Of a DNA stretch of 64,000 nt, positions 25,166-34,387 are shown piece by piece. Where the stretch lies: NCBI RefSeq assembly GCF_038594945.1, contig NZ_JBCFYD010000002.1, positions 682,001 through 746,000 of the forward strand. The letters run 5' to 3'. Source of the DNA: Fodinibius sp. Rm-B-1B1-1. GTDB lineage: Bacteria > Bacteroidota > Rhodothermia > Balneolales > Balneolaceae. The translations under genes and the position numbers were made by a program. The notes beneath the pieces are model-generated. The model was not told where the DNA came from and ran no database searches. It was given only the letters and a program-made list of their open reading frames with translations. The first letter of the stretch is position 1; the number at the start of each line of letters is the position of its first letter.

Positions 25166-26377
25166 ATGAAAAAAGCCGGTGCTCGTATTTACTTATCCTC
25201 ACCGCATATGGGCGGTAATGAGATTAACTATATAAATGATGCTTTTGAGAAAAACTGGATTGCTCCATTGGGAGAAAATGTGGACGGTTTTGAACGAGAT
25301 CTACAAAATTACACAGGTCGAGCACATGCTGCAGTCGTAACTTCGGGAACTGCTGCTATTCACTTGGCTTTAATGCTATGTGGGGTGGAGGCCGGGGACG
25401 AAGTTATCTGTCAATCATTAACATTTGCAGCATCGGCTAATCCTATTTTGTACCAAGGGGCAAAACCCGTATTTGTGGATTCGGAGACTACGACCTGGAA
25501 TATGGATCCCGATTTGTTGGAAAAAGCTATTCAGGATCGTATCCGTAAAAAAGGGACTCCCAAAGCTATCATTGTAGTGCACTTGTATGGAATGCCCGCC
25601 CCAATGGATCGAATTATAGAAGTCGCAAGTAAATATAATATTCCAGTAATAGAAGATGCTGCAGAAGCGCTGGGATCTACATTGGGGGATAAAAAATGTG
25701 GGGCTTTGGGTCAATTTTCAGTGCTTTCTTTTAACGGAAATAAAATTATTACAACATCGGGAGGTGGTGCATTACTTGCCGATGATGGAGAAGTAATTAA
25801 TAAAGCCCGGTTTATTGCTACACAGGCACGAGATGATGCTCCTCATTACCAGCATTCCAAGCTGGGTTATAATTATCGGATGAGTAATATTGTGGCAGGC
25901 ATTGGCCGGGGACAGATGGAAGTGTTGGATGAACGGGTACGCGTTCGTCGAAAAAATCATCAAGATTATTTCGATTTCCTCAATGGAAGTTGGCTCGATT
26001 CTAATCCTGAAAATAACTCTGTAGGATTTACCGGATATTCTGATACGGGACTTTACTTTTTAAAGGAGCCGGAGCGTTATGTTAGCAATCGTTGGTTAAC
26101 AACGCTGTTGGTACATCCCGATGAGACAGGAGGTATTACTAATAACGATATTCGTTTGGCTTTGGAGGCTCAAAACATTGAGTCGCGCTTGCTTTGGAAA
26201 CCCATGCATCAACAACCGCTTTATGAGAAGTATCCTTATTACGGAGCAGGAGTGTCGGATCAACTCTTTGAATATGGATTATGTTTGCCTTCGGGCAGCA
26301 ACCTTACTGATGATCAAAGGGAAGAGGTTTGTTCAGCAATAAAGGCTGTTCTCTCAACAAAACGAGTGGTCGTATAA
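25166..26377 (+). CDS. DegT/DnrJ/EryC1-family sugar aminotransferase (PglE-like)
   Basis: This 403-residue PLP enzyme has the cofactor-contacting IEDAAEALG (Asp at 164). The Schiff-base lysine is K193 in SFNGNKIITTSGGG, the wording typical of PglE-like UDP-4-keto sugar aminotransferases. It should convert the 4-keto-6-deoxy sugar made by the PglF-like enzyme of the next operon into the 4-amino sugar, using glutamate. It forms its own transcription unit with a sigma-54-like promoter. The final acetylation could come from the NeuD-like gene at 38118. Confidence 0.85.
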   Translation: MKKAGARIYLSSPHMGGNEINYINDAFEKNWIAPLGENVDGFERDLQNYTGRAHAAVVTSGTAAIHLALMLCGVEAGDEVICQSLTFAASANPILYQGAKPVFVDSETTTWNMDPDLLEKAIQDRIRKKGTPKAIIVVHLYGMPAPMDRIIEVASKYNIPVIEDAAEALGSTLGDKKCGALGQFSVLSFNGNKIITTSGGGALLADDGEVINKARFIATQARDDAPHYQHSKLGYNYRMSNIVAGIGRGQMEVLDERVRVRRKNHQDYFDFLNGSWLDSNPENNSVGFTGYSDTGLYFLKEPERYVSNRWLTTLLVHPDETGGITNNDIRLALEAQNIESRLLWKPMHQQPLYEKYPYYGAGVSDQLFEYGLCLPSGSNLTDDQREEVCSAIKAVLSTKRVVV

Positions 26378-26426
26378 TCGGCCGAACATCCAAGATGATC
26401 TTAGATAATAATAGAGAACAAAGGTC

Positions 26427-26441
26427 GCGTAATATTTACTC
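26427..26441 (+). promoter_or_regulatory. Candidate enhancer-binding-protein site
   Basis: GCGTAAT-A-TTTACTC matches the locus consensus palindrome with one change in the left arm. Its centre is about 170 bp upstream of the -24 GG of the element at 26603. It lies in a 288-bp gap without genes. Confidence 0.6.
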
Positions 26442-26602
26442 GTGACGATGATAAAAATAACACGTTAACTATCCATGATAGCAAGACCTGCAATGTACGC
26501 CATTTCGTTTTTTTCAGTTGGGATCGATTATCAGAATCCCTGAGGTCTATAAAATGACGCTTTTGAATAAAGTTATAGGTTGTTGATTCACACTTAACGT
26601 TT

Positions 26603-26618
26603 TGGCATAACTATTGTA
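26603..26618 (+). promoter_or_regulatory. Sigma-54-like -24/-12 promoter for the PglF-like to ABC-transporter operon
   Basis: TGGCAT-N5-TTGTA sits in a 29-base stretch (26601-26629) that differs at only three positions from 14447-14475. The predicted start is near 26629. This leaves only about 13 nt before the ATG at 26642 but 37 nt before the ATG at 26666, which supports the latter as the true start. Confidence 0.75.
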
Positions 26619-26665
26619 ACAGGTAATAGGGAAAGAACATCATGGAGAAAAAGGGGAGGAATTTT

Positions 26666-28582
26666 ATGAGTAGTGTAACATTTGAAACAAAGCCTAAATA
26701 CTTGAATAAATATACGAGAGGGATATTTCTACTGGTGGGAGATACGGCTTCACTCTTTTTGTCAGCAGTGATTGTTTATGGATTGTTAATTCCATTTGGA
26801 GCATCACAAAAAGCATTTCCAATAGCTCATACCCTTATTATAGTCGGATCTGTATTGTTTGGATTAATTGTATTTCGGATGTATATGGTCAACTGGCGTT
26901 ATACCAGTTTAAATGATCTGGGCCGGATTATTCTTGGCATTACGTTGGGCGGAGGTATTGCTTTAGGAGTGGCTCAATTTGCTGTTGGGATGGATAGCTA
27001 TGAAGCAACCTTTGTAACACTGGTTTTATCTAATGCTGTTCTTACAGTTGGGGGATTTCGTATAAGCAAGCGAATGTATTACGGATTAATAAAATCTCAG
27101 AATAAAGAAAATAAACACGCCATAATATTTGGTGGTGAAAGTGAAGGTGAACAGATTTTGCGGGATATTTTGACGAATGAACAGTGGAAGGTATCAGTTT
27201 ATGGTATTTTCGATGACCGCGTGATGCCAGGGTTATTATTACATGGTGTGCGTATTTTAGGAGGTAAAGAGAGTATGTTTGAATACATTAAAGTACATCC
27301 GGTAGATCAGCTTATCGTAGCATACCCACAGTATCCAAAGAAAGATTTGAAAGAGATTATTGATCAAGTAAAGACCATCCGACCCGAAATTGATATCAAA
27401 GTATTGCCCTCATTCCACTCGTTAACGGATGATCCGGTTGGCTTTGAGCATGTACGAGAGATCAGTATTGAAGACGTATTAGGACGTGAACCGGTAGAAA
27501 TTGATTTGCACTCAATTAAAGAAAGCATCAGTGATAAAATAGTGTTGGTAACAGGGGGCGGGGGCTCTATTGGTAGTGAGCTGGTTAGGCAGTGTGCAAA
27601 TTTAAAGCCTGCCAAGTTAATAGCGCTCGATATTGATGAAACAGAGTTATTCTATATTGAAAACGAGTTTAAAAACAAAGAAACAAGAGTTATCCCCTGT
27701 GTAGCAAGTATTACGGACAGTAGAAAAATTGATAAAGTGTTGGCATTGTATAAACCGGATATCATTTTTCATGCAGCAGCATATAAGCATGTTCCCATGA
27801 TGGAAAGCTTTCCGGGAGAGGCAATTAAGGTTAATGTTGGTGGAACCCGTTTGTTGGCCTCGCTTGCTTGTAAGCATGATGTAGAACGATTTATTATGGT
27901 TTCTACAGATAAGGCCGTGAACCCGACCAATGTTATGGGAGCAACAAAACGAGTTGCCGAAGAAATCTGTATGTCTTATAACGGTACGTGCGGTACAAAA
28001 TTTATGTCAGTACGTTTTGGAAATGTTTTGGGGTCTCGGGGATCTGTGGTACCACTTTTTATTAATCAGATAAAAAATGGTGGACCGGTAACGATTACTG
28101 ATCCTAAGATGATGCGATATTTTATGACGATACCCGAAGCTGTATTGCTTGTGATGCAGGCTGGTGCTATTGGTAATGGGGGAGAGGTTTTTGTGCTTGA
28201 CATGGGCGAACCAGTTAAGATACTCGATATGGCAAAAGAACTTATTCGCTTGCACGGACTTGAACCATATCGGGATATACAAATTCAAATTACGGGATTA
28301 CGCCCCGGGGAAAAGTTGTTTGAAGAACTCTTAAATGCAGAAGAAGGAGTGATAGAAACACAGCATAAAGAAATATTTAAAGCCATATGTAGCCGGAAGC
28401 TTTCGGCTACAATGTTGGAGACCCGCATAGATCAACTTTTTGGAGCCCTTGAAAATCAAGATTCATCTTCAATACGGGCGTTACTAAAATCATTAGTGCC
28501 AACCTATTCCTTCAAAGAAAAAGAAGGAAAAAGGCCAAGTGAAAACCTCAAGAAGGCAGATGAACCATTATTGATAGGATAA
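26666..28582 (+). CDS. Membrane NDP-sugar 4,6-dehydratase (PglF/WbpM/CapD-like)
   Basis: This 638-residue protein has four N-terminal membrane helices (first about 160 residues) and a linker Rossmann domain. The C-terminal SDR domain carries VTGGGGSIGSE and the MGATK motif, where Met replaces Tyr of YxxxK as in PglF/FlaA1-type UDP-GlcNAc 4,6-dehydratases. It likely makes UDP-4-keto-6-deoxy-GlcNAc. The ATG at 26666 is preferred over the in-frame ATG at 26642 because a GGGGAGG site lies 6 bp upstream and because of the predicted transcription start. It opens an operon with wzc-like, SLBB-like and ABC genes. Confidence 0.85.
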   Translation: MSSVTFETKPKYLNKYTRGIFLLVGDTASLFLSAVIVYGLLIPFGASQKAFPIAHTLIIVGSVLFGLIVFRMYMVNWRYTSLNDLGRIILGITLGGGIALGVAQFAVGMDSYEATFVTLVLSNAVLTVGGFRISKRMYYGLIKSQNKENKHAIIFGGESEGEQILRDILTNEQWKVSVYGIFDDRVMPGLLLHGVRILGGKESMFEYIKVHPVDQLIVAYPQYPKKDLKEIIDQVKTIRPEIDIKVLPSFHSLTDDPVGFEHVREISIEDVLGREPVEIDLHSIKESISDKIVLVTGGGGSIGSELVRQCANLKPAKLIALDIDETELFYIENEFKNKETRVIPCVASITDSRKIDKVLALYKPDIIFHAAAYKHVPMMESFPGEAIKVNVGGTRLLASLACKHDVERFIMVSTDKAVNPTNVMGATKRVAEEICMSYNGTCGTKFMSVRFGNVLGSRGSVVPLFINQIKNGGPVTITDPKMMRYFMTIPEAVLLVMQAGAIGNGGEVFVLDMGEPVKILDMAKELIRLHGLEPYRDIQIQITGLRPGEKLFEELLNAEEGVIETQHKEIFKAICSRKLSATMLETRIDQLFGALENQDSSSIRALLKSLVPTYSFKEKEGKRPSENLKKADEPLLIG

Positions 28583-28635
28583 TTTTTTAAATAGCTATTC
28601 TCATAGCTCTAAACAATGTAATTCAGGAAACGGCA

Positions 28636-30975
28636 ATGTCAGATTCAATTCAAAAATATAATAACAGTTCAAATAGCTTATCCAAGTTTGAGTACGTCCC
28701 CCATTTCACACCATCAGGTACTGAAAGCAATGGACTGGATCCCAAGCAAATTATCGCTTTGTTAATGCGATATAAATGGCTGGTAATCTTTTTTCTAATT
28801 GCAGGCGGCACCGGCGCGTGGTTCTATGCTGATACCATTGAACCAGTGTACGAAAGCAGGGGACTATTGATGATTAGCTCTAATGGGGAGGCACGTAATG
28901 ATGAGCTTTCTCAAATAATTTCTCAAGCGACAGGCTATGGAACAAGTTCTACGCTCGAGAATGAATTACAGGTATTGCAATCGAGAACTTTTTCAGAGCA
29001 AGTAGCAAATCGCCTTACCGAAAATGAACCAGATCAGTTATATGAGCTGCCCATTTTTTGGGTTACAGATGAAAATGGAGAAAGCTATCGGGCTAGTGAA
29101 GCTGTAGTGACTTCTCGTATAAAGAATAATCTCACTTTTATCTTACCTGAAGAGAAGTCAGATGTTGTTCAAGTCGCCTTTAGTAGTACCTCACCACGAG
29201 AGGCTACAGAAATTGTAAATCTTGCGATGAAGATATATGTAGAAAATTCTACGCGTCAAAATCGACAGGCTGCAACATCTACGGCCGAATTCTTGGAAAA
29301 AGAAAAAGCAGAAGTGAAGCAAAAGCTGGATGAATCGGAAAGACGTCTGCGTAACTATATGGATAATACGGGTATTGTACAGGTTAATGAGCAGACAACG
29401 GGCATGGTTCAACAGCAGGCTGATACTGAGCTTGAGCTTCGACGGTTGAGGCTGGATTTACAAACTGTCGAAGAAACTATCGGAAATTATGAGGAGCAGC
29501 TTAACCAGGTGAAGCCGGGGCTTAATGAGCAATTTACGAATGCAGTGGGCCCTAAAATAAGAAATGCGCAAGAAGACCTAGCCCGTTATGAGCGGGAGCG
29601 AACGCTCATTATTTCAAAGAACCCTGGAGTTTTAGACCGAAATCCTTTGCCGGCAAGGTTACAGTATTTGGATAAACAGATTGCACGTCTCAAAGATGAG
29701 ATCCAAATGCTTTCAGATCAGCTCTTTACAGAAAATGATGAATACCTGGGTATGGATAGTGAGGATCGGGCACAAATCGTTTCAAATTTGCAGGCACGAC
29801 TTGTGGAGCTGCGTATTGAGCAAAACCAATTGGCCTCACAAATAGAAGCACTTGAGCAATACCGAGATGAGATGAACACGGATATTAATTCGTTACCTGA
29901 TGATATAGTGGAGTTGGCGAAGCTACAGCGTGATGTACGAATTAATGAAGAACTTTATGTAAATATCTCCCGCCAGTTTGCTGATATGTCAGTCTGGAAA
30001 CAATCACAATTTGGTTTTGGCCGCATTATCGATCCTGGTCAAGTCCCTTCCAATCCGGTAAGTCCCAATAAAAAGATACTACTTTTATTGGGGGTAATGC
30101 TTGGTGGGTTGGTTTCGGCTGGATTCATTTTTATTAAAGAGTTCCGTGATAATAGTGTGAATGATGTGGGTGAGTTGAAAACAATGTATCTGCCATCAGT
30201 TACGGTGGTACCCTCATTTGACAAAATATCTCGCCGCAAGCGAAAGTCGTTTAAAGTAGGGCAAGGAAAAGTTCCTGCCGAATTGGTACTTATGCAAAAT
30301 CGAGACAGCATATCTGCTGAAGCCATACGAAGATTGAAAAATAATATTATCTATCAATATGGAGATGTACCTCCGAAATCAATTGCGATTACAAGTCCCG
30401 AAAAAGGAGATGGAAAATCTACTATCGCGGCTAATCTTGGAATTGCCTTTGCTGAAGAAGGGTTTAAGACAGTGCTTATCGGAGCAGATTTTCGCCGACC
30501 GCAAGTCGGTAAATACTTTGGTCTTACGACTAAAAAGGGATTATCTGATTATTTGGAAGGTAATTTGGCTTTTGAAAAATTGATTCAGGAGACTGATCAA
30601 AAAAATGTTCACGTTATTGAAGCAGGCCAAAATTCCCATAATCCGGAAGTATTGGGTAGCAGCCTGTTGTTCCGTCAGTTGATGAAAAAGATGGAAGAAA
30701 CCTATGATGTCATCATTCTCGATACCCCACCATTTGGTATTATCAGTGATTCTACTGCTATTCTGAAAAATGCTGAAGCTACTGTCGTCGTTGCAAAATA
30801 CAGAAAAACAAATAAGGGCATGTTGCGACGTACTTTAGAAGAGCTTGGGCAGATACAAGCAAATGTAATTGGGGTAGTCTTAAATGATTTTGACTATCGC
30901 AAAGAAACGAGCAATTACTATGGCTCGGGCTATTACCACTCGTTGTATACCAATTACGAGACTTATGTTAAATAA
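28636..30975 (+). CDS. Polysaccharide co-polymerase / BY-kinase (Wzc-like)
   Basis: This 779-residue protein contains a Wzz chain-length domain with an N-terminal membrane helix (about 45-67). A long coiled-coil region (about 210-440) and a second helix (about 480-500) follow. The C-terminal tyrosine kinase domain has Walker A SPEKGDGKST at residues 587-596 and an ILDTPPFG Walker B-like stretch. The last 22 residues hold six tyrosines, the autophosphorylation cluster. It controls polymer length and export with the outer-membrane channel. A full Wza partner is absent from this window; only the short SLBB-like protein follows. Confidence 0.9.
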   Translation: MSDSIQKYNNSSNSLSKFEYVPHFTPSGTESNGLDPKQIIALLMRYKWLVIFFLIAGGTGAWFYADTIEPVYESRGLLMISSNGEARNDELSQIISQATGYGTSSTLENELQVLQSRTFSEQVANRLTENEPDQLYELPIFWVTDENGESYRASEAVVTSRIKNNLTFILPEEKSDVVQVAFSSTSPREATEIVNLAMKIYVENSTRQNRQAATSTAEFLEKEKAEVKQKLDESERRLRNYMDNTGIVQVNEQTTGMVQQQADTELELRRLRLDLQTVEETIGNYEEQLNQVKPGLNEQFTNAVGPKIRNAQEDLARYERERTLIISKNPGVLDRNPLPARLQYLDKQIARLKDEIQMLSDQLFTENDEYLGMDSEDRAQIVSNLQARLVELRIEQNQLASQIEALEQYRDEMNTDINSLPDDIVELAKLQRDVRINEELYVNISRQFADMSVWKQSQFGFGRIIDPGQVPSNPVSPNKKILLLLGVMLGGLVSAGFIFIKEFRDNSVNDVGELKTMYLPSVTVVPSFDKISRRKRKSFKVGQGKVPAELVLMQNRDSISAEAIRRLKNNIIYQYGDVPPKSIAITSPEKGDGKSTIAANLGIAFAEEGFKTVLIGADFRRPQVGKYFGLTTKKGLSDYLEGNLAFEKLIQETDQKNVHVIEAGQNSHNPEVLGSSLLFRQLMKKMEETYDVIILDTPPFGIISDSTAILKNAEATVVVAKYRKTNKGMLRRTLEELGQIQANVIGVVLNDFDYRKETSNYYGSGYYHSLYTNYETYVK

Positions 30976-31024
30976 AAAAGTTCTATTACCTGATACTATT
31001 ATTATCCTATTAAGAAAAACAACC

Positions 31025-31555
31025 ATGAGAAGAAAAATTATTTATCTGTTTGTACCGGTTTTTGCCCTGCTTATTCAATGGCCTATGGGGGCAATGGCTC
31101 AACAAGTGGCCGAGGGAATGGGGGATCGGTATATACGTGTGGCCGAAATTGGAGAGCTGGCCGATTCAGTAAATGTTTGGGGAGATGTGGGAAGTTCAGG
31201 GCGATATATCGTGCCTGAGGGCACTAATATCCCTGAATTGCTTTCATTTAGTTTTGGCTATACCCAACTACGGGGAAATGAGTCAAATATTGACTGGTCT
31301 AAAACACAGATCGAAGTAAAAGTATCCCGCTACAATAAGCAAAGAAAATTAGTAGAAGTGGCTATGTTTCGATATCGATACCATGATCCGGAACCTGTTA
31401 GAATGTTTGAGTTCGATTTACAAAACAACGACATCGTAAGTGTACAGGTCCGCCGTAAGCCATCATTTACCGATTATGTGGGGGTTGTAGCGCCAGTGGT
31501 GGGAGTTATCGCTACCTCATTTTTATTGATAGAAAATTTACGCGGCAACAATTAA
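31025..31555 (+). CDS. Short periplasmic SLBB-like protein with C-terminal membrane segment
   Basis: Started at the ATG at 31025 the protein has 176 residues with a clear signal peptide (ending GAMA-QQ). A longer in-frame extension back to 30884 overlaps the wzc-like gene and hides the signal, so it is rejected. The mature part has a beta-grasp/SLBB-like stretch (VWGDVGSSGRYIVPEGT) and a late hydrophobic helix (VVGVIATSFLLI, about 155-170). The polysaccharide-export domain that defines Wza is missing. It probably cooperates with the Wzc-like protein in export; this is inferred from position. Confidence 0.65.
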   Translation: MRRKIIYLFVPVFALLIQWPMGAMAQQVAEGMGDRYIRVAEIGELADSVNVWGDVGSSGRYIVPEGTNIPELLSFSFGYTQLRGNESNIDWSKTQIEVKVSRYNKQRKLVEVAMFRYRYHDPEPVRMFEFDLQNNDIVSVQVRRKPSFTDYVGVVAPVVGVIATSFLLIENLRGNN

Positions 31556-31599
31556 CAGCTATATATAGCTAATAAATATTTAATCCTTGGTGCGATAAC

Positions 31600-33396
31600 G
31601 TGATAACAACCATTCGAAAGTTCATTTATATACTATCTAAAAGAGATGTTATTAAGCTCTTTATTCTATTTTTACTCATGCTTGTGGCCGCGGCGCTTGA
31701 AGTGGCAGGTATTGGGATGATTCCTGCTTTTGTAGCCATAGTTGCTGATCCTGGACGCGTACTCAATGCAGAATGGTTGCAACCGCTGATAGGCTTTTTA
31801 GATATCACGAATGCTCAAGATCTGCTTATATGGGGATCAGCACTGCTATTGGGTATTTTTATCATCAAGGGAGGCTATATCATAATATTTAACTATTTCG
31901 AAGCACGCTTTATTTTCAATCGCCGTTATCAGATTAGTTTTGAGCTAATGCGCTCCTATATGCAAGCTCCGTATGTATTTCATTTGAAAAGAAATACCGC
32001 TGAACTACTTCGAAATATCAGCCAGGAAATAAACGTGCTTATTAATAGTGTTATAACCAATATACTGATGATGGGTCGAGAGGGGGTGGTAACATTGGCT
32101 ATTTTGGCTTTTCTGTTTACCGTAGAACCACTTATTACGCTCCTTGTTATCGCTTTATCGGGATTTGGTGCGGGTACGTTTATCTTGTTAAACAAACGAA
32201 AAATGAAAGAGTATGGGGAAGAGGAACAGGTGAGACGTGCAGAAATGATTAAGGCCGTAAATCAAGGCTTAGGTGGTATAAAAGAAGCGCGGGTATTGAA
32301 CCGAGAGGATGATTTTATTGAAAAATTTCGGCGGGAGGCCTATTACAGCACGCGTCTTATGGCTTATTTGCGATTTATCCAACAGATACCACGTCCCGTT
32401 GTTGAAACTACCGCGGTTTTGGGGATGCTGCTTATTGCCGTATTGTTGGTATGGCAGGATCGTCCAATGGGAGCTATCATTCCTATATTAACTCTTTTTG
32501 CGATGGCCACTGTACGGTTGATGCCCTCCATCCAGCAATTGGCGACAATGTATACTCGGCTCCGGTATAATATGGTATCGCTGGATCCTATTTACAATGA
32601 TTTGAAAGAGTTAGAATCTGCTACTAAGGCATTTGTTAAAGATCGGAAAAAAGATATACAGCTATCACTGCGCCATAGTATTGAGATCCAAAATGTAAGT
32701 TATTGTTATCCCGATAGTGAAGTGCATGCTTTACAAAATATTTCACTAACGATTCCCAAGGGGCGGGCGGTTGGGTTTGTTGGATCCTCAGGGGCTGGAA
32801 AAACAACAATAGTAGATTTAATTCTGGGACTCCTTGAACCCGATGAGGGTGCAATTGCTGTTGATGGAGTGGATATCAGGCAGAATATATCAGCGTGGCA
32901 AAAAAACATCGGGTATATCCCACAAAGCATTTACTTGGCAGATGAGACCCTGCGTTCAAATATAGCTTTTGGTATTCCAAAAGAAGAAATCAATAATCAA
33001 CAAGTGCTAAAAGCTGTAGAGCTTGCACAACTCAACTCATTGGTTGAGCAATTGCCGGAGGGATTAGATACTATTATTGGTGAACATGGCACAAGACTTT
33101 CAGGGGGGCAACGGCAGCGAGTAGGGATTGCCCGTGCTCTTTACCATGAGCCTGAAGTATTGGTTATGGATGAAGCGACCTCGGCACTGGATAATATTAC
33201 AGAACGACAGATCACCCAGGCTATAGAGTCATTAAAAGGAGAGCGGACATTAATTATGATTGCACACCGGCTTACTACGGTCAAGAATTGTGATACGCTT
33301 TATTTTATGGAAGGGGGTAAGATCGTAGAAGAAGGGGCTTACGAAGATCTGGTTCGGTCGAATATTCTATTTAAAGAAATGGCTCTTGAGCAGTAG
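31600..33396 (+). CDS. ABC transporter, fused permease-ATPase (PglK/MsbA-like flippase)
   Basis: This 598-residue half-transporter has six membrane helices in the first ~330 residues. The nucleotide-binding domain carries Walker A GSSGAGKTT (395-403), signature LSGGQRQR (about 501-508) and Walker B VLVMDEATSALD. It starts at GTG. Such proteins flip lipid-linked oligosaccharides (PglK) or lipid A. Placed with PglF-, PglE- and PglC-like genes and with no MOP-type Wzx in the window, it is a good candidate flippase for this glycan. It closes the operon that starts at 26666. Confidence 0.85.
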   Translation: MITTIRKFIYILSKRDVIKLFILFLLMLVAAALEVAGIGMIPAFVAIVADPGRVLNAEWLQPLIGFLDITNAQDLLIWGSALLLGIFIIKGGYIIIFNYFEARFIFNRRYQISFELMRSYMQAPYVFHLKRNTAELLRNISQEINVLINSVITNILMMGREGVVTLAILAFLFTVEPLITLLVIALSGFGAGTFILLNKRKMKEYGEEEQVRRAEMIKAVNQGLGGIKEARVLNREDDFIEKFRREAYYSTRLMAYLRFIQQIPRPVVETTAVLGMLLIAVLLVWQDRPMGAIIPILTLFAMATVRLMPSIQQLATMYTRLRYNMVSLDPIYNDLKELESATKAFVKDRKKDIQLSLRHSIEIQNVSYCYPDSEVHALQNISLTIPKGRAVGFVGSSGAGKTTIVDLILGLLEPDEGAIAVDGVDIRQNISAWQKNIGYIPQSIYLADETLRSNIAFGIPKEEINNQQVLKAVELAQLNSLVEQLPEGLDTIIGEHGTRLSGGQRQRVGIARALYHEPEVLVMDEATSALDNITERQITQAIESLKGERTLIMIAHRLTTVKNCDTLYFMEGGKIVEEGAYEDLVRSNILFKEMALEQ

Positions 33397-33422
33397 AAGA
33401 GTGGGTAAAAAGCTGGGAGAGG

Positions 33423-33437
33423 GTGAAATATTTACTC
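33423..33437 (+). promoter_or_regulatory. Candidate enhancer-binding-protein site
   Basis: GTGAAAT-A-TTTACTC retains the right arm of the locus palindrome, with two changes in the left arm. Its centre is about 84 bp upstream of the -24 GG at 33514, the shortest distance in the set. Confidence 0.5.
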
Positions 33438-33512
33438 GGTAATGATTTCGGGGAAAGAGAGAAATAGCCTTAGAACTCCTAATTGTTAAACAATTAGATA
33501 TTTATGTACTAC

Positions 33513-33528
33513 TGGCACATTATTTGAA
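33513..33528 (+). promoter_or_regulatory. Sigma-54-like -24/-12 promoter for the rfbF operon
   Basis: TGGCAC-N5-TTGAA has a perfect -24 box and correct spacing, with A in place of the consensus C of the -12 box. The predicted start near 33539 gives a leader of about 48 nt, which includes a GGGGG Shine-Dalgarno before rfbF. Confidence 0.65.
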
Positions 33529-33586
33529 TTCCTATTGGTAGTTGAGAGTGTTAAAACAAGATGAATAAAAAAAACGGGGGTTTCCA

Positions 33587-34387
33587 ATGAAGGCAGTAAT
33601 TCTTGCAGGGGGATTTGGTACACGGTTAAGTGAAGAGACGAGCGTTCGTCCTAAGCCGATGGTGGAGATAGGAGGAAAGCCGATATTGTGGCATATCATG
33701 AAAATATATTCCCATTATGGAGTGAATGATTTTATCATTTGTTGTGGATATAAAGGGTATGTGATTAAAGAATATTTTTCCAATTACTTTCTGCATCGCT
33801 CCGATATCTCTTTTGATTTACGGAAGAATGAGATGACAGTTTTGCAAAATGATGTTGAGCCGTGGCGGGTTACGCTAATTGATACTGGCAATGGTACAAT
33901 GACTGGCGGGCGATTAAAAAGAGTAAGAGAATATATAGGTAACGAAACGTTTTGTCTTACATATGGAGATGGAGTTAGTGATGTCAATATCACGAACTTA
34001 ATTGAATTTCATAATAGCCATAAAAACATTGCTACGGTTACGGCCGTACAGCCAACAGGACGATTTGGAGCATTTCGGTTAAGTTCAGGAGAATATAAAA
34101 TTAACTCATTTCGAGAAAAGCCAAAACAGGATGATGCCTGGATCAATGGTGGCTTTTTTGTCTTAGAGCCGACCATATTTGATTATATAGCAGGAGATGC
34201 AACTGTATTTGAGCGTGAACCGATGGAACAGTTGGCTAAAAAAGGAGAACTCTGTGCCTTCCGACACGATTCGTTCTGGGAGTGTATGGATACGTTGCGG
34301 GATAAAAATGTCTTAGAAGATTTGTGGAGTTCCGGTCAATGTCCATGGAAAATTTGGGAACAACCGAAAGAGCAAATATATGTATAA
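33587..34387 (+). CDS. rfbF: Glucose-1-phosphate cytidylyltransferase
   Basis: This 266-residue nucleotidyltransferase has [13 protein letters not shown] at the start, then [27 protein letters not shown] and NGGFFVLEP. This is the characteristic wording of RfbF, which makes CDP-glucose from CTP and glucose-1-phosphate, and the length is normal. The usual partners CDP-glucose 4,6-dehydratase (RfbG) and RfbH are not in the window, so the CDP-sugar must be processed by other enzymes or by genes elsewhere. It is first in a four-gene operon and overlaps the next gene by 8 bp. Confidence 0.93.
   Translation: MKAVILAGGFGTRLSEETSVRPKPMVEIGGKPILWHIMKIYSHYGVNDFIICCGYKGYVIKEYFSNYFLHRSDISFDLRKNEMTVLQNDVEPWRVTLIDTGNGTMTGGRLKRVREYIGNETFCLTYGDGVSDVNITNLIEFHNSHKNIATVTAVQPTGRFGAFRLSSGEYKINSFREKPKQDDAWINGGFFVLEPTIFDYIAGDATVFEREPMEQLAKKGELCAFRHDSFWECMDTLRDKNVLEDLWSSGQCPWKIWEQPKEQIYV

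Noticed and set aside
30884-31024. N-terminal extension of the SLBB-like protein
   Set aside because: It overlaps the end of the wzc-like gene and would bury a clear signal peptide that starts at 31025.
31557-31570. 14-bp perfect palindrome AGCTATATATAGCT before the ABC transporter gene
   Set aside because: It is isolated, AT-rich and not repeated at other promoters, so chance is a sufficient explanation.
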